Assembly (NCBI RefSeq): GCF_002577195.1
Contig: NZ_NULG01000007.1
Span: 162,416-226,415, forward strand
DNA: 64,000 nt
From: Bacillus sp. AFS041924
GTDB taxonomy: Bacteria; Bacillota; Bacilli; Bacillales; Bacillaceae_G
Direction of reading: 5' to 3'
How positions within the stretch are numbered: position 1 is the stretch's first letter; every line of letters begins with the position of its first letter. Both the position numbers and the translations under genes were made by a program. Below the pieces are notes generated by a model that made no database searches, was not told the origin of the DNA, and worked only from the letters and a program-made list of their open reading frames with translations. Below, piece after piece: positions 16,970 to 25,578 of the stretch.

Positions 16970-17752
16970 CTACACTTTTTCCTCAATCATTTTTCGAGTA
17001 TAAATAGTTACCCACTTCCTTGGTAGTAGTCCTACAGATTTTGCCATCAGTTTATTTTTAAAGCCCGGAATGATCACCGTCTTATTTTTCATTAAGCCTT
17101 CAAAGCCGTACTTAGCAACTGATTTAGGATCCATTAAGTTTTTAATGAAAATTTTTGTTCCTGTTGAAGCAAGACCTTCTGTAAGAGGCGTTTTTGTTGA
17201 AGGAGGGCATAGTACACTTACTTGAACTCCGGTTCCTTTCAGTTCTTCAGCGATTGCTTCTGTAAAAGATAAAACATATGACTTGCTTGCCCCATACATC
17301 GACATCAGTGGAGTAGGTTGAAAGGCAGCTGTCGATGCAACATTTAAAATTTTACCGCGATTTCGTTTAACCATTTCATCCGCTATAAGTCTAGTTAAAT
17401 AAGTTAGGGAGATCATATTCAGTTGAAGGCATTCCAATTCTTTCTTAATATCTAATTCAGTCATTAAACCAAGTCCGCCTGCGCCTGCATTATTAATCAA
17501 AATATCGATGTTGATCCCTTCACTTTTCAAATATGTATACAAGCTCTCTATGGTTGAATGATTGCTTAAGTCACCGACAAAAGTAGTTACCTCTACTCTA
17601 TATTCATTTTTTAAAAACTCAGCTTGTTTTTCCATCAACATTGCATCTCTGGCAACTAAGACTAAGTTAAAACGATGTTCTGCAAAAACTTTTGCAAATT
17701 CTAATCCAATACCTTTTGTTGCACCTGTAATTAATACTGTTTCAGTTGGCAT
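16970..17752 (-). CDS. short-chain dehydrogenase/reductase, DltE/YqjQ-like
   Basis: 260 residues. Cofactor motif TGATKGIG (residues 8-15), NNAGAGG, catalytic Ser in NVASTAAFQ and YGASK (Tyr/Lys) near residue 158. The C-terminal extension (LPRKWVTIYTRKMIEE) resembles membrane-associated SDRs of the classical 'SDR family NAD(P)' group acting on acyl or steroid-like substrates. Its start (ATG 17752) sits about 60 bases from the -10 of conserved promoter element copy a. Substrate unknown. Confidence 0.88.
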   Translation of the reverse strand: MPTETVLITGATKGIGLEFAKVFAEHRFNLVLVARDAMLMEKQAEFLKNEYRVEVTTFVGDLSNHSTIESLYTYLKSEGINIDILINNAGAGGLGLMTELDIKKELECLQLNMISLTYLTRLIADEMVKRNRGKILNVASTAAFQPTPLMSMYGASKSYVLSFTEAIAEELKGTGVQVSVLCPPSTKTPLTEGLASTGTKIFIKNLMDPKSVAKYGFEGLMKNKTVIIPGFKNKLMAKSVGLLPRKWVTIYTRKMIEEKV

Positions 17753-17813
17753 AGATCATTAACCCTCCTTATATTTAAATATTCTAAATTTTATAAAAAT
17801 AACCTTATCACTA

Positions 17814-17880
17814 ATTATACTCATTAGTGATAGTTAAATAAAATTAAAGAAATTAATTTACAAGTAAGCCATATTAATAA
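17814..17880 (-). promoter_or_regulatory. island promoter element, copy a
   Basis: Read on the minus strand: an upstream LysR-type region (complement of agttaaataaaattaaag and ttacaagtaa...atattaat) followed by the -10 TATAAT (complement of 17814-17819), about 60 bases before the SDR start at 17752. One of six related copies in the island. Confidence 0.6.
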
Positions 17881-17925
17881 AGTAAAAGTTACTATTTTTA
17901 AACAATATTAATTAAGCAAACATAA

Positions 17926-17968
17926 GAAAAGAGAATCCTCTTCGTCAAAGGACGTTTAGATTCTCTTT
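17926..17968 (-). terminator. terminator of the cupin gene
   Basis: Stem aaaagagaatc / gattctctttt around about 21 bases, just past the stop of the cupin gene at 17983 (minus strand). Confidence 0.75.
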
Positions 17969-17982
17969 TCATTCACTATTTT

Positions 17983-18459
17983 TTAAAATTTAGTCACATC
18001 TACTGGTTCGATTCCTTCAGCCGCACAATGTTCATAGTATCTATTTAAGAATGATTCCCAATTATCTCTAGCAAGTATTTCACCATTCTCACCGATATAA
18101 TCTAATGTTCCTTCTACAATATTAAAAGTTATAACATCCTCATCACCTACAGCTGTTGGAGTATGTTTTGATCCAGCAGGCTCGTATACAACATCACCTG
18201 GTTTAGAGATCCAAGACTCCTCAAGATATCTCCAAGTTCCTTGGACAGTATATACAATAACTGTACCAGGGTGGAAATGTGCAGGTAGCTGCATTTTAGC
18301 AGGTACATATAATAAAGTAAGTGTTTGCCCTGTCACAGGGTTTGCTTTAAGCAGTTTAAATTTCGAATCACCAAAATAAGGAATCCAAGGCAATTCATCT
18401 ACACTAATATTACCAGCATGATGAGCCACTACTTCTTTTACATCCTTTACATTACTCAC
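17983..18459 (-). CDS. cupin protein, 2,4'-dihydroxyacetophenone dioxygenase family-like
   Basis: 158 residues forming one cupin domain. The metal-binding pattern is LPAHFHPGTVIVYTVQGTW (His-x-His, residues ~60-62) plus a second motif YEPAGSKHTP with His near 98. Related proteins (ChrR/acetylacetone and dihydroxyacetophenone dioxygenase groups) are small non-haem iron enzymes that split C-C bonds of ketones. Substrate here is unknown. ATG start (18459) with a GAGGGGA-type site upstream. It has its own promoter element (copy b) and terminator, i.e. is monocistronic within the island. Confidence 0.78.
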   Translation of the reverse strand: MSNVKDVKEVVAHHAGNISVDELPWIPYFGDSKFKLLKANPVTGQTLTLLYVPAKMQLPAHFHPGTVIVYTVQGTWRYLEESWISKPGDVVYEPAGSKHTPTAVGDEDVITFNIVEGTLDYIGENGEILARDNWESFLNRYYEHCAAEGIEPVDVTKF

Positions 18460-18556
18460 TTAAATCCCCTCTTCCAACTTTTGATTTTACAATTCGTATG
18501 TAGTAGTCCCTTACATCAGTAAGCCAACTAATAACGATTTCGAATTTGTTATTATC

Positions 18557-18621
18557 AGTATATTCATAATTTTTAGTTAAGTAAAATTAGTATTTTTTAC
18601 ATGCATGTAAATTTAGCTAAT
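18557..18621 (-). promoter_or_regulatory. island promoter element, copy b
   Basis: Same layout as copy a: -10 TATACT (complement of 18557-18562) in ATGAATATACT, preceded upstream on the minus strand by the ttagttaagtaaaatta block and a palindromic ttacatgcatgtaa. It points to the cupin gene about 95 bases away. The most diverged forward copy. Confidence 0.55.
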
Positions 18622-18636
18622 TTACAGTACTTAAAT

Positions 18637-19425
18637 TTACTTAGCCCCAAGGCCTCCATCAAGAACTAATATTTGTCCTGTACAATAATCTGATGCTGCC
18701 GAAGCAAAGTAAAGGATTGCACCTACCAAATCATGATCACTACCTAGTCTTCTAAGTGGAACTTGAGATGCAATAAATGGACCTGCTTTCTGTACGAGAG
18801 TTCCTGGTATTTCTGGGTTATTCATTCCTGTAGTGAAAACGCCAGGAGCAATGGAATTTACACAAACACCGTGACGGCCCCACTTAACTGATAAGTCCTT
18901 TGTTAAAGTCATAACGGCTCCCTTACTTGTTGTATATCCCACAGAATCTACAGCTTCTGGATCAACACCTTTAAAACCTATACTAGAAGAAATATTAATG
19001 ATTTTTCCATACTCGTTATCAATCATATGTTTACCAACTGCCTGGCACATCAAAAACGTTCCCGTCACATTTGTATCAAGCATAGCTTGCCATTGTGCTA
19101 AAGGCATTTCTGTAGCCGGCGCTTCGAAAACAGTTCCACTACTATTTACTAATATTTCGATGCTACCAAATCTAGAAACGGCTTTTTCCAATCCCTTTTC
19201 GATTGATTCAGGACTTGTTACATCTACAATTATTGCTAATGCTTGTTTCCCTAAAGCTTCTATTTCTTTCACAACTTCTGCGCATACTTCTAAACGACGA
19301 GAACAAACTACGACATTTGCACCTGCTTCTGCTAAAGCTAGCGCCATTACACGTCCTAGCCCACTTCCGCCCCCCGTAACGATTGCTGTCTTTCCTGTTA
19401 AATCAAACAATTGTAATAATGACAT
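18637..19425 (-). CDS. SDR-family oxidoreductase
   Basis: 262 residues. TGGGSGLGR cofactor motif (residues 17-25), NSSG for the usual NNAG, catalytic Ser in INISSSIGF, YTTSK (Tyr/Lys near 163-167) and the C-terminal CTGQILVLDGGLGAK ending typical of FabG/gluconate 5-dehydrogenase-like enzymes. NAD(P)-dependent alcohol/ketone interconversion in the cytoplasm. ATG 19425 lies 60 bases from the -10 of promoter element copy c, opposite the LysR gene. Substrate unknown; the context suggests a ketone or beta-hydroxyacyl intermediate. Confidence 0.9.
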   Translation of the reverse strand: MSLLQLFDLTGKTAIVTGGGSGLGRVMALALAEAGANVVVCSRRLEVCAEVVKEIEALGKQALAIIVDVTSPESIEKGLEKAVSRFGSIEILVNSSGTVFEAPATEMPLAQWQAMLDTNVTGTFLMCQAVGKHMIDNEYGKIINISSSIGFKGVDPEAVDSVGYTTSKGAVMTLTKDLSVKWGRHGVCVNSIAPGVFTTGMNNPEIPGTLVQKAGPFIASQVPLRRLGSDHDLVGAILYFASAASDYCTGQILVLDGGLGAK

Positions 19426-19487
19426 TTTACTCTTCCTCCTCTATAAAATTTAGAATATTCTAATTTTTAAAAATCTTATTGATATTG

Positions 19488-19557
19488 ATTATACATATAA
19501 ATTATAATGAAAAAAAATTAAAGATTTTAATGTGTAAGTTAGTATTACTAATATTCG
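19488..19557 (-). promoter_or_regulatory. island promoter element, copy c (SDR / lysR divergent)
   Basis: -10 TATAAT (complement of 19488-19493) drives the SDR on the minus strand; the aaaattaaagattttaat and actaatatt blocks lie directly upstream of the divergent LysR gene (start 19573). This is the usual geometry for a LysR protein that activates a divergent target and represses itself. Confidence 0.6.
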
Positions 19558-19572
19558 AAAAAGGGGACAACT

Positions 19573-20478
19573 ATGAATATTGAACAATTAATCTATATTG
19601 TTGAAGTTGCAAAATACAGTTCCTTGTCAGTAGCTGCACAGAATCTACATGTAACTCAATCAACAATAAGCCAGTCCATAACTAACTTAGAAAAAGAATT
19701 AGAAATTAAAGTATTTAACCGCTCGCGGGGACATGGTGCTGTCCCAACAGATGAAGGTAGGGTCATTTTAAAACTGGCCTATGAAGTTCAAAAAAAACTT
19801 GAAGAAATAAAAGAGACGGCAAACCTATTTAACTCCACTGAAGTAGGTGAACTCAAAATATCATCTTTACCAGGTTTAATGACGTTTCTCGTAAAAGCAA
19901 TTTCTACTTTTAGCAATGATTACCCTCATGTAAATTTAGAGGTTAGCGAAAAGAGTGGAACATCTGTCATTGATGATGTTAGACAGCATAAGACCGACTT
20001 TGGGCTATTCACCTATTCAAGTGATTTGGACATAAATATGGAAGGTATATCTTTTGAAGCGCTCCTTGAAGGGAAGCAGAAAGTATATGTATCTAAACAT
20101 TCTCCATTAGCTTTTCTAGGCACCGTCACTCCAGAAGACATTCTTGATCAAACTCTCGTCATATATAAAGGCGAATTAATGCAACATTTTGTCCAAGATT
20201 TTTTTAAAAAATATAAACCTTTGAAAATATTATTTACAACAAATAACATGGCTGGTCTTCTACAGGCTGTCAATGAAAATTTAGCCATTACATTTGCTCC
20301 TGATTTTGTAATGCAAAATTATCCCTCAGTCATTAATGGTGAAATTATCCCGATTGATTTGGTGAATCATAGTACTGTCAATATTTCCTTAGGGTTAGTT
20401 CGCTCTGAGAATAAGCACTTATCTACATATGCAAACAAATATATTAATTTTCTAAAATCCGAAATTATTAAAAGGTAA
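19573..20478 (+). CDS. LysR-family transcriptional regulator of the catabolic island
   Basis: 301 residues. N-terminal winged helix-turn-helix MNIEQLIYIVEVAKYSSLSV with recognition helix TQSTISQSITNLEKEL (residues ~30-45), then a periplasmic-binding-like effector domain. ATG with AAGGGGA upstream. The gene sits inside the island, divergent from an SDR, and its own upstream region contains one of six conserved promoter elements, so it is the likely common activator. Effector unknown. Confidence 0.92.
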   Translation: MNIEQLIYIVEVAKYSSLSVAAQNLHVTQSTISQSITNLEKELEIKVFNRSRGHGAVPTDEGRVILKLAYEVQKKLEEIKETANLFNSTEVGELKISSLPGLMTFLVKAISTFSNDYPHVNLEVSEKSGTSVIDDVRQHKTDFGLFTYSSDLDINMEGISFEALLEGKQKVYVSKHSPLAFLGTVTPEDILDQTLVIYKGELMQHFVQDFFKKYKPLKILFTTNNMAGLLQAVNENLAITFAPDFVMQNYPSVINGEIIPIDLVNHSTVNISLGLVRSENKHLSTYANKYINFLKSEIIKR

Positions 20479-20527
20479 AAAAAGAGAAGCAACTGCATTC
20501 AAAATGAACGCAGAGCTTCTCTTTTTA
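20477..20527. terminator. bidirectional terminator after lysR
   Basis: Long hairpin: aaaaaaagagaagc (20477-20490) with gcttctcttttta (20515-20527) and an inner ctgc-ttca / tgaa-gcag helix. Confidence 0.85.
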
Positions 20528-20548
20528 TTTGAATCATTTAGCTTCAAA

Positions 20549-20734
20549 TTAAGAATTAATTTTCGGTTCAGTATTACCTTTCAATTCTATATCGATATGG
20601 TCGTCAGCATAAGTTTCGGTTATTTTATCCTGGCAACTCCAGCAGTTACTGCGATTTCTCTCCATAATAGATAATTCTTCATAACATTCTACGCAACAAT
20701 CGATTCCTTCTAAGGATTTCTTGTTTTTACACAT
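20549..20734 (-). CDS. small cysteine-rich protein, zinc-ribbon-like
   Basis: 61 residues with cysteines in MCKNK, DCCVECYEEL and NCWSCQDK, i.e. CxxC pairs near residues 14/17 and 31/34 that could bind one zinc, and an acidic tail. ATG with a strong GAGGAGG site 8 bases upstream, only 30 bases after the stop of the MFS carrier, so it is co-transcribed. No family recognised; could be a small regulator or chaperone of the transporter. Real gene likely because of the ribosome site and the operon position. Confidence 0.65.
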   Translation of the reverse strand: MCKNKKSLEGIDCCVECYEELSIMERNRSNCWSCQDKITETYADDHIDIELKGNTEPKINS

Positions 20735-20764
20735 AGATTTTTCCTCCTCGATTAAATCAAATTT

Positions 20765-22054
20765 TTATAAAATAACTTGCTCCTCAACTTTGTTCGTAGT
20801 ACTTGTTTGCCTCGCAGGGCTTACAGCAATCCAAAATAATAATCCGAAAACGAACATAACTAAAGACGTCACCATAAATCCGTAACCATATCCTATAGAC
20901 TCACTTCCTGCCTTCTCAATGAAATTTCCGAATATAACGGGAGCGATAATACTCGTTGAACTTGAAAGAGCAACATATGTCCCTTGTGCTTTTCCAATAT
21001 TTTTTGGTGAAAAGAATTCCATTAGCATGGCTGGTGCAAGTGAAAGAATAACGATTGCAAAACCTGGTGCAAGGATAAAGAATAAAATGGCAATCTTATC
21101 TGAATTAGCTATACTTCCAATATATAAACAAACAGCAGATAACATCATCGAGATTCCTGCAAGATTAATTCTTGCTTTCCGAATATCTTTTGTTTTGCGA
21201 TAAATTCGATCTGATATTAAAGCAAAGCCAATTTGACAAATTGCCGCGAAGAAAAAAGGTAAAGCAACTGCCATCTTTAATGTCTTACCATCAAAATGTT
21301 GGACTTTGGAAAAGTATGCTGGAAACCAAACTGCTTGGACTGATAATAACCAATATGCACAGCCCGCACAAACTGCTGTAAAAATAAAATTTTTAGAAAA
21401 GATATGTGGGAAAAACTGCTTCCAAGAAACTTTATTTTTGATTACAGTGTTCCTATCCTCTTGTTCATTTGTAAATATCCCGATCTCTTTAGGACTTTCT
21501 TTTCCAAAAATTATCCATAAAAGTAGTACAATAAATCCAACTACACCCATTGCTACAAAGGCAGCTCTCCAACTGTATTCATTAATCAAGGAGAGTAATA
21601 GTGGTGAAGCGATTGCCGGTCCAATTGTTGCCCCAAAAAGAACAGCACCAAAACCAATCCCGTGTCTATCTCTAGGGAACCATTTTCCAATTATAGAAGT
21701 CGAAATTGAAATAGCTGGCCCTTCCCCCGCGCCCAATATCATTCTTGATAACATTAATAGAGATAAACTAGATACAAAAGGTGTTGCAAACTGAACAACT
21801 AACCATACAAACATGATCCAAGTAAACATCTTTTTCGTGTTTTTAGAATCAGCCATGCCACCAAGAATGAAGGAAGAAATGGTAAAAAACCAAAAGAACG
21901 AACTTCCTACCATTCCCCATTGTGATGGACTTAAATGTAGTTCCTTCATTACTGGAACTGAAACTAATCCTATGATAATTTTATCCACTTGGTTGACCAT
22001 GCCAGAAGCAACTAGAATTAATAAAATAATCCAAGAATATTTTGGTGTGTTCAA
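20765..22054 (-). CDS. MFS transporter, anion:cation symporter (ACS) type
   Basis: 429 residues with 12 predicted helices. The family motif GGMADSKNTKK lies in the loop between helices 2 and 3 (residues ~64-74), followed by LMLSRMILGAGEGPAISIST, which is typical of the hexuronate/glucarate/phthalate ACS group. TTG start at 22054 with GGGAG upstream. About two-thirds identical in visible segments to the second carrier at 25579-26856. Likely imports the organic anion degraded by the island. Promoter element copy d lies 260 bases upstream and a cre in the leader predicts catabolite repression. Confidence 0.88.
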   Translation of the reverse strand: MNTPKYSWIILLILVASGMVNQVDKIIIGLVSVPVMKELHLSPSQWGMVGSSFFWFFTISSFILGGMADSKNTKKMFTWIMFVWLVVQFATPFVSSLSLLMLSRMILGAGEGPAISISTSIIGKWFPRDRHGIGFGAVLFGATIGPAIASPLLLSLINEYSWRAAFVAMGVVGFIVLLLWIIFGKESPKEIGIFTNEQEDRNTVIKNKVSWKQFFPHIFSKNFIFTAVCAGCAYWLLSVQAVWFPAYFSKVQHFDGKTLKMAVALPFFFAAICQIGFALISDRIYRKTKDIRKARINLAGISMMLSAVCLYIGSIANSDKIAILFFILAPGFAIVILSLAPAMLMEFFSPKNIGKAQGTYVALSSSTSIIAPVIFGNFIEKAGSESIGYGYGFMVTSLVMFVFGLLFWIAVSPARQTSTTNKVEEQVIL

Positions 22055-22194
22055 ATAAATCTCCCTTTCTTTCCTACTAATAAATGAACATCTCTATCTA
22101 ACAACCTAATTTAAAAATTTTAGAGTAATAAAAATGAATTAGCTTACCTCTCTCATTCATTTTCCGAAAACAACAATAATACCTCTAACCTAAT

Positions 22195-22208
22195 TAAAGC
22201 GCTTTCAA
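22195..22208 (-). promoter_or_regulatory. probable CcpA cre site in the MFS leader
   Basis: Minus strand TTGAAAGCGCTTTA matches the cre consensus core (TGAAAGCGCTT) and lies between promoter element copy d and the MFS start. Bound CcpA would block elongation. Confidence 0.6.
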
Positions 22209-22311
22209 AAAATAAGAACATCTTCTCTTTCAAACCTAAATCTATAAAGAAAGCATCGTTTTCCCTCCTTTTTTCACATTCTTTTTTTAAACTATAAAAT
22301 TCTTTAAATTT

Positions 22312-22380
22312 ATTATATTCATAATTTTCAGTTAAATAAAATTAAACATTTTAACTTACAAGTAAATACTACTAATATAT
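22312..22380 (-). promoter_or_regulatory. island promoter element, copy d
   Basis: Very close to copies a and f: -10 TATAAT (complement of 22312-22317), then on the upstream side cagttaaataaaattaaa, a ttttaacttacaagtaaa block and ctaatat. It points to the MFS gene at 22054. Confidence 0.65.
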
Positions 22381-22418
22381 GAAAAATTCACCATAATACA
22401 TGATTTTAACACCACACT

Positions 22419-22494
22419 ATATTAGCACAATTAAACTACAAATTAATATCTTTAATTTTATATAAATATTATTTATAGGTAGAATGAATATAGA
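22419..22494 (+). promoter_or_regulatory. island promoter element, copy e (inverted)
   Basis: The same element in the opposite orientation: tatattagc, then tacaaattaatatctttaat and the -10 TATAGA (22489-22494), about 65 bases before the plus-strand SDR at 22560. The inversion matches the change in gene direction. Confidence 0.6.
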
Positions 22495-22559
22495 AATGGA
22501 TCAAAACTATTCATTTGACTTTTTTGTATTACTAGTGAATTAGAACTGGAGGCTATACA

Positions 22560-23333
22560 ATGGACTTAAAGTTATTAGGGAAAAAAGCACTTATTGTTGG
22601 GGGTAGCCGAGGTATTGGGAAAGCTGTTGCACGCCAACTAGCACTAGAAGGTGTAGATTGTACTATTTGTTCGAGAAATGAATCCACATTAAGCATTACA
22701 GCAGAGGAACTGGCTCAAGAAACAAACCGAAATATTTATCCAATTGTAGCAGATACTACCGATCCAGACTCTATCTTAAATCTAGTAAAAAAATCGGCAG
22801 AAGTAATGGGAAGTATAGATATATTAATTAACAGCGGAGCTCGCGTTGGCGGACATGAGCCAGAGGATTTTAATAGTATTAAAGAAGAGCTTATTTTAAA
22901 GGATTTTGAAGAAAAGTATATGGGTTATTTTCGTTGTATTAGGGCTGTCGCACCCTATATGATTGATAACAAATGGGGACGTATTATCAATATAAGCGGA
23001 CTAGCTGCTAGAATTGGTGGCAATTATTTTAGTTCTGGGCCACGTAATGCATCTGTCGTCCATTTAACAAAATCTGCATCAATGGAACTAGGAAAGTATG
23101 GCATTAACGTCAATGCTATTTATCCAGGAATCGTTGAAACCGAAGCTTTTAGAGATCGTGTTACTAGCAAAGAAGCTATTCAACAAGTAGAATCTCTAAA
23201 TTCACTCGGTCGTATCATTACATCACATGAAATTGCAAATGTTGTTACGTTCCTAGCATCTCCTTTGTCAGTATCGATTACTGGAGAAGTGATTCCGGTA
23301 ACTGGTGGCATCGGTAATACCGTTTATTTTTAA
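22560..23333 (+). CDS. divergent SDR-family protein lacking the YxxxK motif
   Basis: 257 residues. The Rossmann motif GGSRGIGKA (residues 13-21) and NSGAR are present, and the fold continues with INISGLAARIGG and GINVNAIYPGIVETEAF. Where YxxxK is expected (before the HLTKSASMELG helix) the sequence reads YFSSGPRNASVV, so the catalytic Tyr and Lys appear replaced (Ser and Asn at the aligned places). Such atypical SDRs exist with RNA-type motifs; the reaction may differ from simple carbonyl reduction. ATG with TGGAGGC upstream; own promoter copy e. Confidence 0.82.
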   Translation: MDLKLLGKKALIVGGSRGIGKAVARQLALEGVDCTICSRNESTLSITAEELAQETNRNIYPIVADTTDPDSILNLVKKSAEVMGSIDILINSGARVGGHEPEDFNSIKEELILKDFEEKYMGYFRCIRAVAPYMIDNKWGRIINISGLAARIGGNYFSSGPRNASVVHLTKSASMELGKYGINVNAIYPGIVETEAFRDRVTSKEAIQQVESLNSLGRIITSHEIANVVTFLASPLSVSITGEVIPVTGGIGNTVYF

Positions 23334-23374
23334 AAAAATTCTTTTGAAGATTTACTAGTTTATAAGTTAATAGC

Positions 23375-23410
23375 AAAAACAAGCCCCATTATTTAATGAG
23401 GCTTGTTTTT
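23375..23410. terminator. bidirectional terminator
   Basis: Stem aaaaacaagcc (23375-23385) with ggcttgttttt (23400-23410), between convergent SDR and hydrolase genes. Confidence 0.85.
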
Positions 23411-24354
23411 TAGAGGTTTACCGAATTATTTGCTTTACTTAAGAATTCCTTTATTTTAGAAACAGTTGATTCTATATTGTTAGAAAAAATGGCCATCTGT
23501 CCAAAATAACCATGGATCATACCAGGTTCACAAACGTATTCAACATGCACACCGAATTCCTTCATCCGTCTAGCATAAGACATACCTTCATCACGGAGTA
23601 CATCATTTTCCGCCGTGATGACCAATGCTTGAGGGAGACCACTTAAATTCCTTGCAACTAATGGTGAAGCATACTCATTACTCCTGTCTTCTTCATCCTT
23701 TAAATAATGATTTCGGAACCAAATTAGCTGTTCTCTATCTAGACCAAATCCTTTTGCAAATAGTTGATGCGACTCTGTATTAAACTCAAGATTTGTCGGA
23801 GGATAAATTAATACTTGTGCAGTGATGTTTGGACCTTTTCTATCTCTTGCAACCATCGTCACTACAGTTGCAAGATTACCACCTACACTATCCCCTCCAA
23901 TAATTATTTTAGAGACATCCCCATTTAATGAATTCCCCTTTTCATAAACCCATTTCAAAGCTGCATATGCATCCTCAACTGCAGTCGGAAACTTATACTC
24001 TGGAGCAAGACGATAGTTTACGGATACTACAATGCTCTTAGTTCTATTAGCAAGAAAGCGACAACATGCATCCATCGATTCAATATCCCCGAGTACCCAA
24101 CCACCACCATGGTAGTATATAAAAATTGGAAAAGGGCCTTGTCCTTCTGGTATGTAAACTCTACATTTAATTTCTTCGTCATCACTTACTGGAATCATAT
24201 AATCCTCTACTTTTGATAGCGTTTCTAAGTTTAAAACCGGCCGTGGTGATTTTGATAGCATTTCTCTTACAGCTTTAGGTTCCATCTTATGAATAGGTGG
24301 CATCTGGTTAAATACTTGTAAAAACTTCTCTGCTTGTGGATGTAATCTTACCAA
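23410..24354 (-). CDS. alpha/beta hydrolase, hormone-sensitive-lipase-like esterase
   Basis: 314 residues. The oxyanion motif YYHGGGWVLGD (residues ~79-89) and nucleophile GDSVGGN (Ser near 155) define the HSL (family IV) esterases; acid Asp in TAENDVLRDEG (~250) and His in GMIHGYFG (~283) complete the triad. Cytoplasmic carboxylesterase. Start read as TTG 24354 with AAAGG about 10 bases upstream, a weak site. Last gene in the minus run after a terminator-like hairpin, so it may be weakly co-expressed. Could release the acid that the acyl-CoA ligase activates. Confidence 0.88.
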   Translation of the reverse strand: MVRLHPQAEKFLQVFNQMPPIHKMEPKAVREMLSKSPRPVLNLETLSKVEDYMIPVSDDEEIKCRVYIPEGQGPFPIFIYYHGGGWVLGDIESMDACCRFLANRTKSIVVSVNYRLAPEYKFPTAVEDAYAALKWVYEKGNSLNGDVSKIIIGGDSVGGNLATVVTMVARDRKGPNITAQVLIYPPTNLEFNTESHQLFAKGFGLDREQLIWFRNHYLKDEEDRSNEYASPLVARNLSGLPQALVITAENDVLRDEGMSYARRMKEFGVHVEYVCEPGMIHGYFGQMAIFSNNIESTVSKIKEFLSKANNSVNL

Positions 24355-24426
24355 AGAACATCAACCTTTCTAGTTTTATTTAACTCTACTGTAACTTCAC
24401 CTTTTAACCCGTCCACTTTAATAGAA

Positions 24427-24475
24427 AAAATGGTGATCCTATTCACGTTATTAATTGAATAAAATCACCATCCAC
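24427..24475 (-). terminator. terminator between dioxygenase and hydrolase genes
   Basis: Minus strand: ATGGTGAT-TTTATTCA pairs with TGAATA-GG-ATCACCAT and is followed by TTTTTTC. It should end most transcripts from the ligase promoter before the hydrolase gene. Confidence 0.75.
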
Positions 24476-24512
24476 TTAAATAATGAAAATAGGGTTAATT
24501 TCTATCGATGAT

Positions 24513-25511
24513 TTACCTATTTACGGGTGCTCCACCAATATAAAACTCGAAATCTGGGGCGATTTTCCGACCATTTGGCATCATTAACCATAATCTTAAT
24601 AGGTGGCGCTTTTTATCTTCTTCTTCATAATCTTCAAAGTGAGTACGAGAGTGAAAAACCGTATAATTATTAACGAATTGCATGTCACCTGGTTCCATCA
24701 TCATATCAATATGGAAATTTTTATCATGAGTAAGGGAATCAATATAATCAAATGCTTCGATTTCCTCCTCTGACAAATAAATACCTGTTTTCGTTTGTGC
24801 TGATTGGACATATTGGCGAATATACCTACAGCTTAAATTACCATCATAATAGCTAAAAATTGGAGAATGAACTACAGGTGATTGCCCTGGTGTTTCTTCT
24901 CCGCGAAGGTCGTGAGCAAATGAACGATAGAGAATTTCAAGATACTCTGGGTGCTTTTCCAAAATTTCATTATAGATTGATATCGCACTTGCTATGCTAC
25001 TTAAACCACCAGATTTTGCTTTTCGAAGACATAGTAAACCGACCACATCAGCAAGATCTGTATGATAATCTAAATGTACATTCGTTTGGTAACCACGTAC
25101 TTTTGTATTATCATTAAAGTCCTTACCCACGTTTTTAATATGTCCTAATAGCTCTCCACCTTTACTTTGAATAATTGGTAACCCCAAGTGAAGTCCAAGA
25201 CCCCAATAAATGATACTCGCTTCTTGGTCAGTATATCGATCCATTGGCAATCCACGAATTAATAAAAACCCTCTTCCATTCTCTAACTCGTCAACAAAAT
25301 AACTAATCTCATTAGCCAGATCAGGAATCGGAAAATCTTCTTTTTTAAAATCAGGTGCTTTGAGCCCCCTTTGTTGAACGTTTAAAGTAGCCTTCTCGAG
25401 AGCAGCAATCGTTTTGTCGTTTAAAAAATAAATCCATGAATCTTCATTAGCTAAATCAATACCTTTCCACGCTGATCGTCCTTGAATTCTTTCATTTAGA
25501 ATAAATGACAT
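24513..25511 (-). CDS. TauD/TfdA-family Fe(II)/2-oxoglutarate dioxygenase (copy 1)
   Basis: 332 residues. Iron ligands: His150-Thr-Asp152 in HLDYHTDLADVVG and distal His287 in NNYTVFHSRTHFE; Arg306 in RHLLRLWL is placed to bind 2-oxoglutarate. The family hydroxylates aliphatic or aryloxy acids and taurine-like compounds, coupling to 2-oxoglutarate decarboxylation. Clear paralogue of the protein at 26932-27987 (shared KAPDFKKEDFPIP-type and ELENGRGFLLIRGLP segments). Last gene of the ligase-dioxygenase-MFS-dioxygenase run. Substrate unknown. Confidence 0.88.
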   Translation of the reverse strand: MSFILNERIQGRSAWKGIDLANEDSWIYFLNDKTIAALEKATLNVQQRGLKAPDFKKEDFPIPDLANEISYFVDELENGRGFLLIRGLPMDRYTDQEASIIYWGLGLHLGLPIIQSKGGELLGHIKNVGKDFNDNTKVRGYQTNVHLDYHTDLADVVGLLCLRKAKSGGLSSIASAISIYNEILEKHPEYLEILYRSFAHDLRGEETPGQSPVVHSPIFSYYDGNLSCRYIRQYVQSAQTKTGIYLSEEEIEAFDYIDSLTHDKNFHIDMMMEPGDMQFVNNYTVFHSRTHFEDYEEEDKKRHLLRLWLMMPNGRKIAPDFEFYIGGAPVNR

Positions 25512-25578
25512 TTAAACTCCTCCTTAAAATTGAATATAAAAATATTATTTTCATATTTCTAGCTTTCTCAGAAACTCT

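Noticed and set aside
18998..19453. 151-residue plus-strand ORF
   Set aside because: Opposite the SDR gene, Thr/Ser/Pro-rich shadow composition.
20919..22058. Several plus-strand ORFs over the MFS gene
   Set aside because: Shadows of the transporter; the same shadows recur over its paralogue at 25814-27085.
24355..24400. A seventh copy of the island promoter element upstream of the hydrolase
   Set aside because: Only ttttatttaac matches; the arms and -10 are missing.
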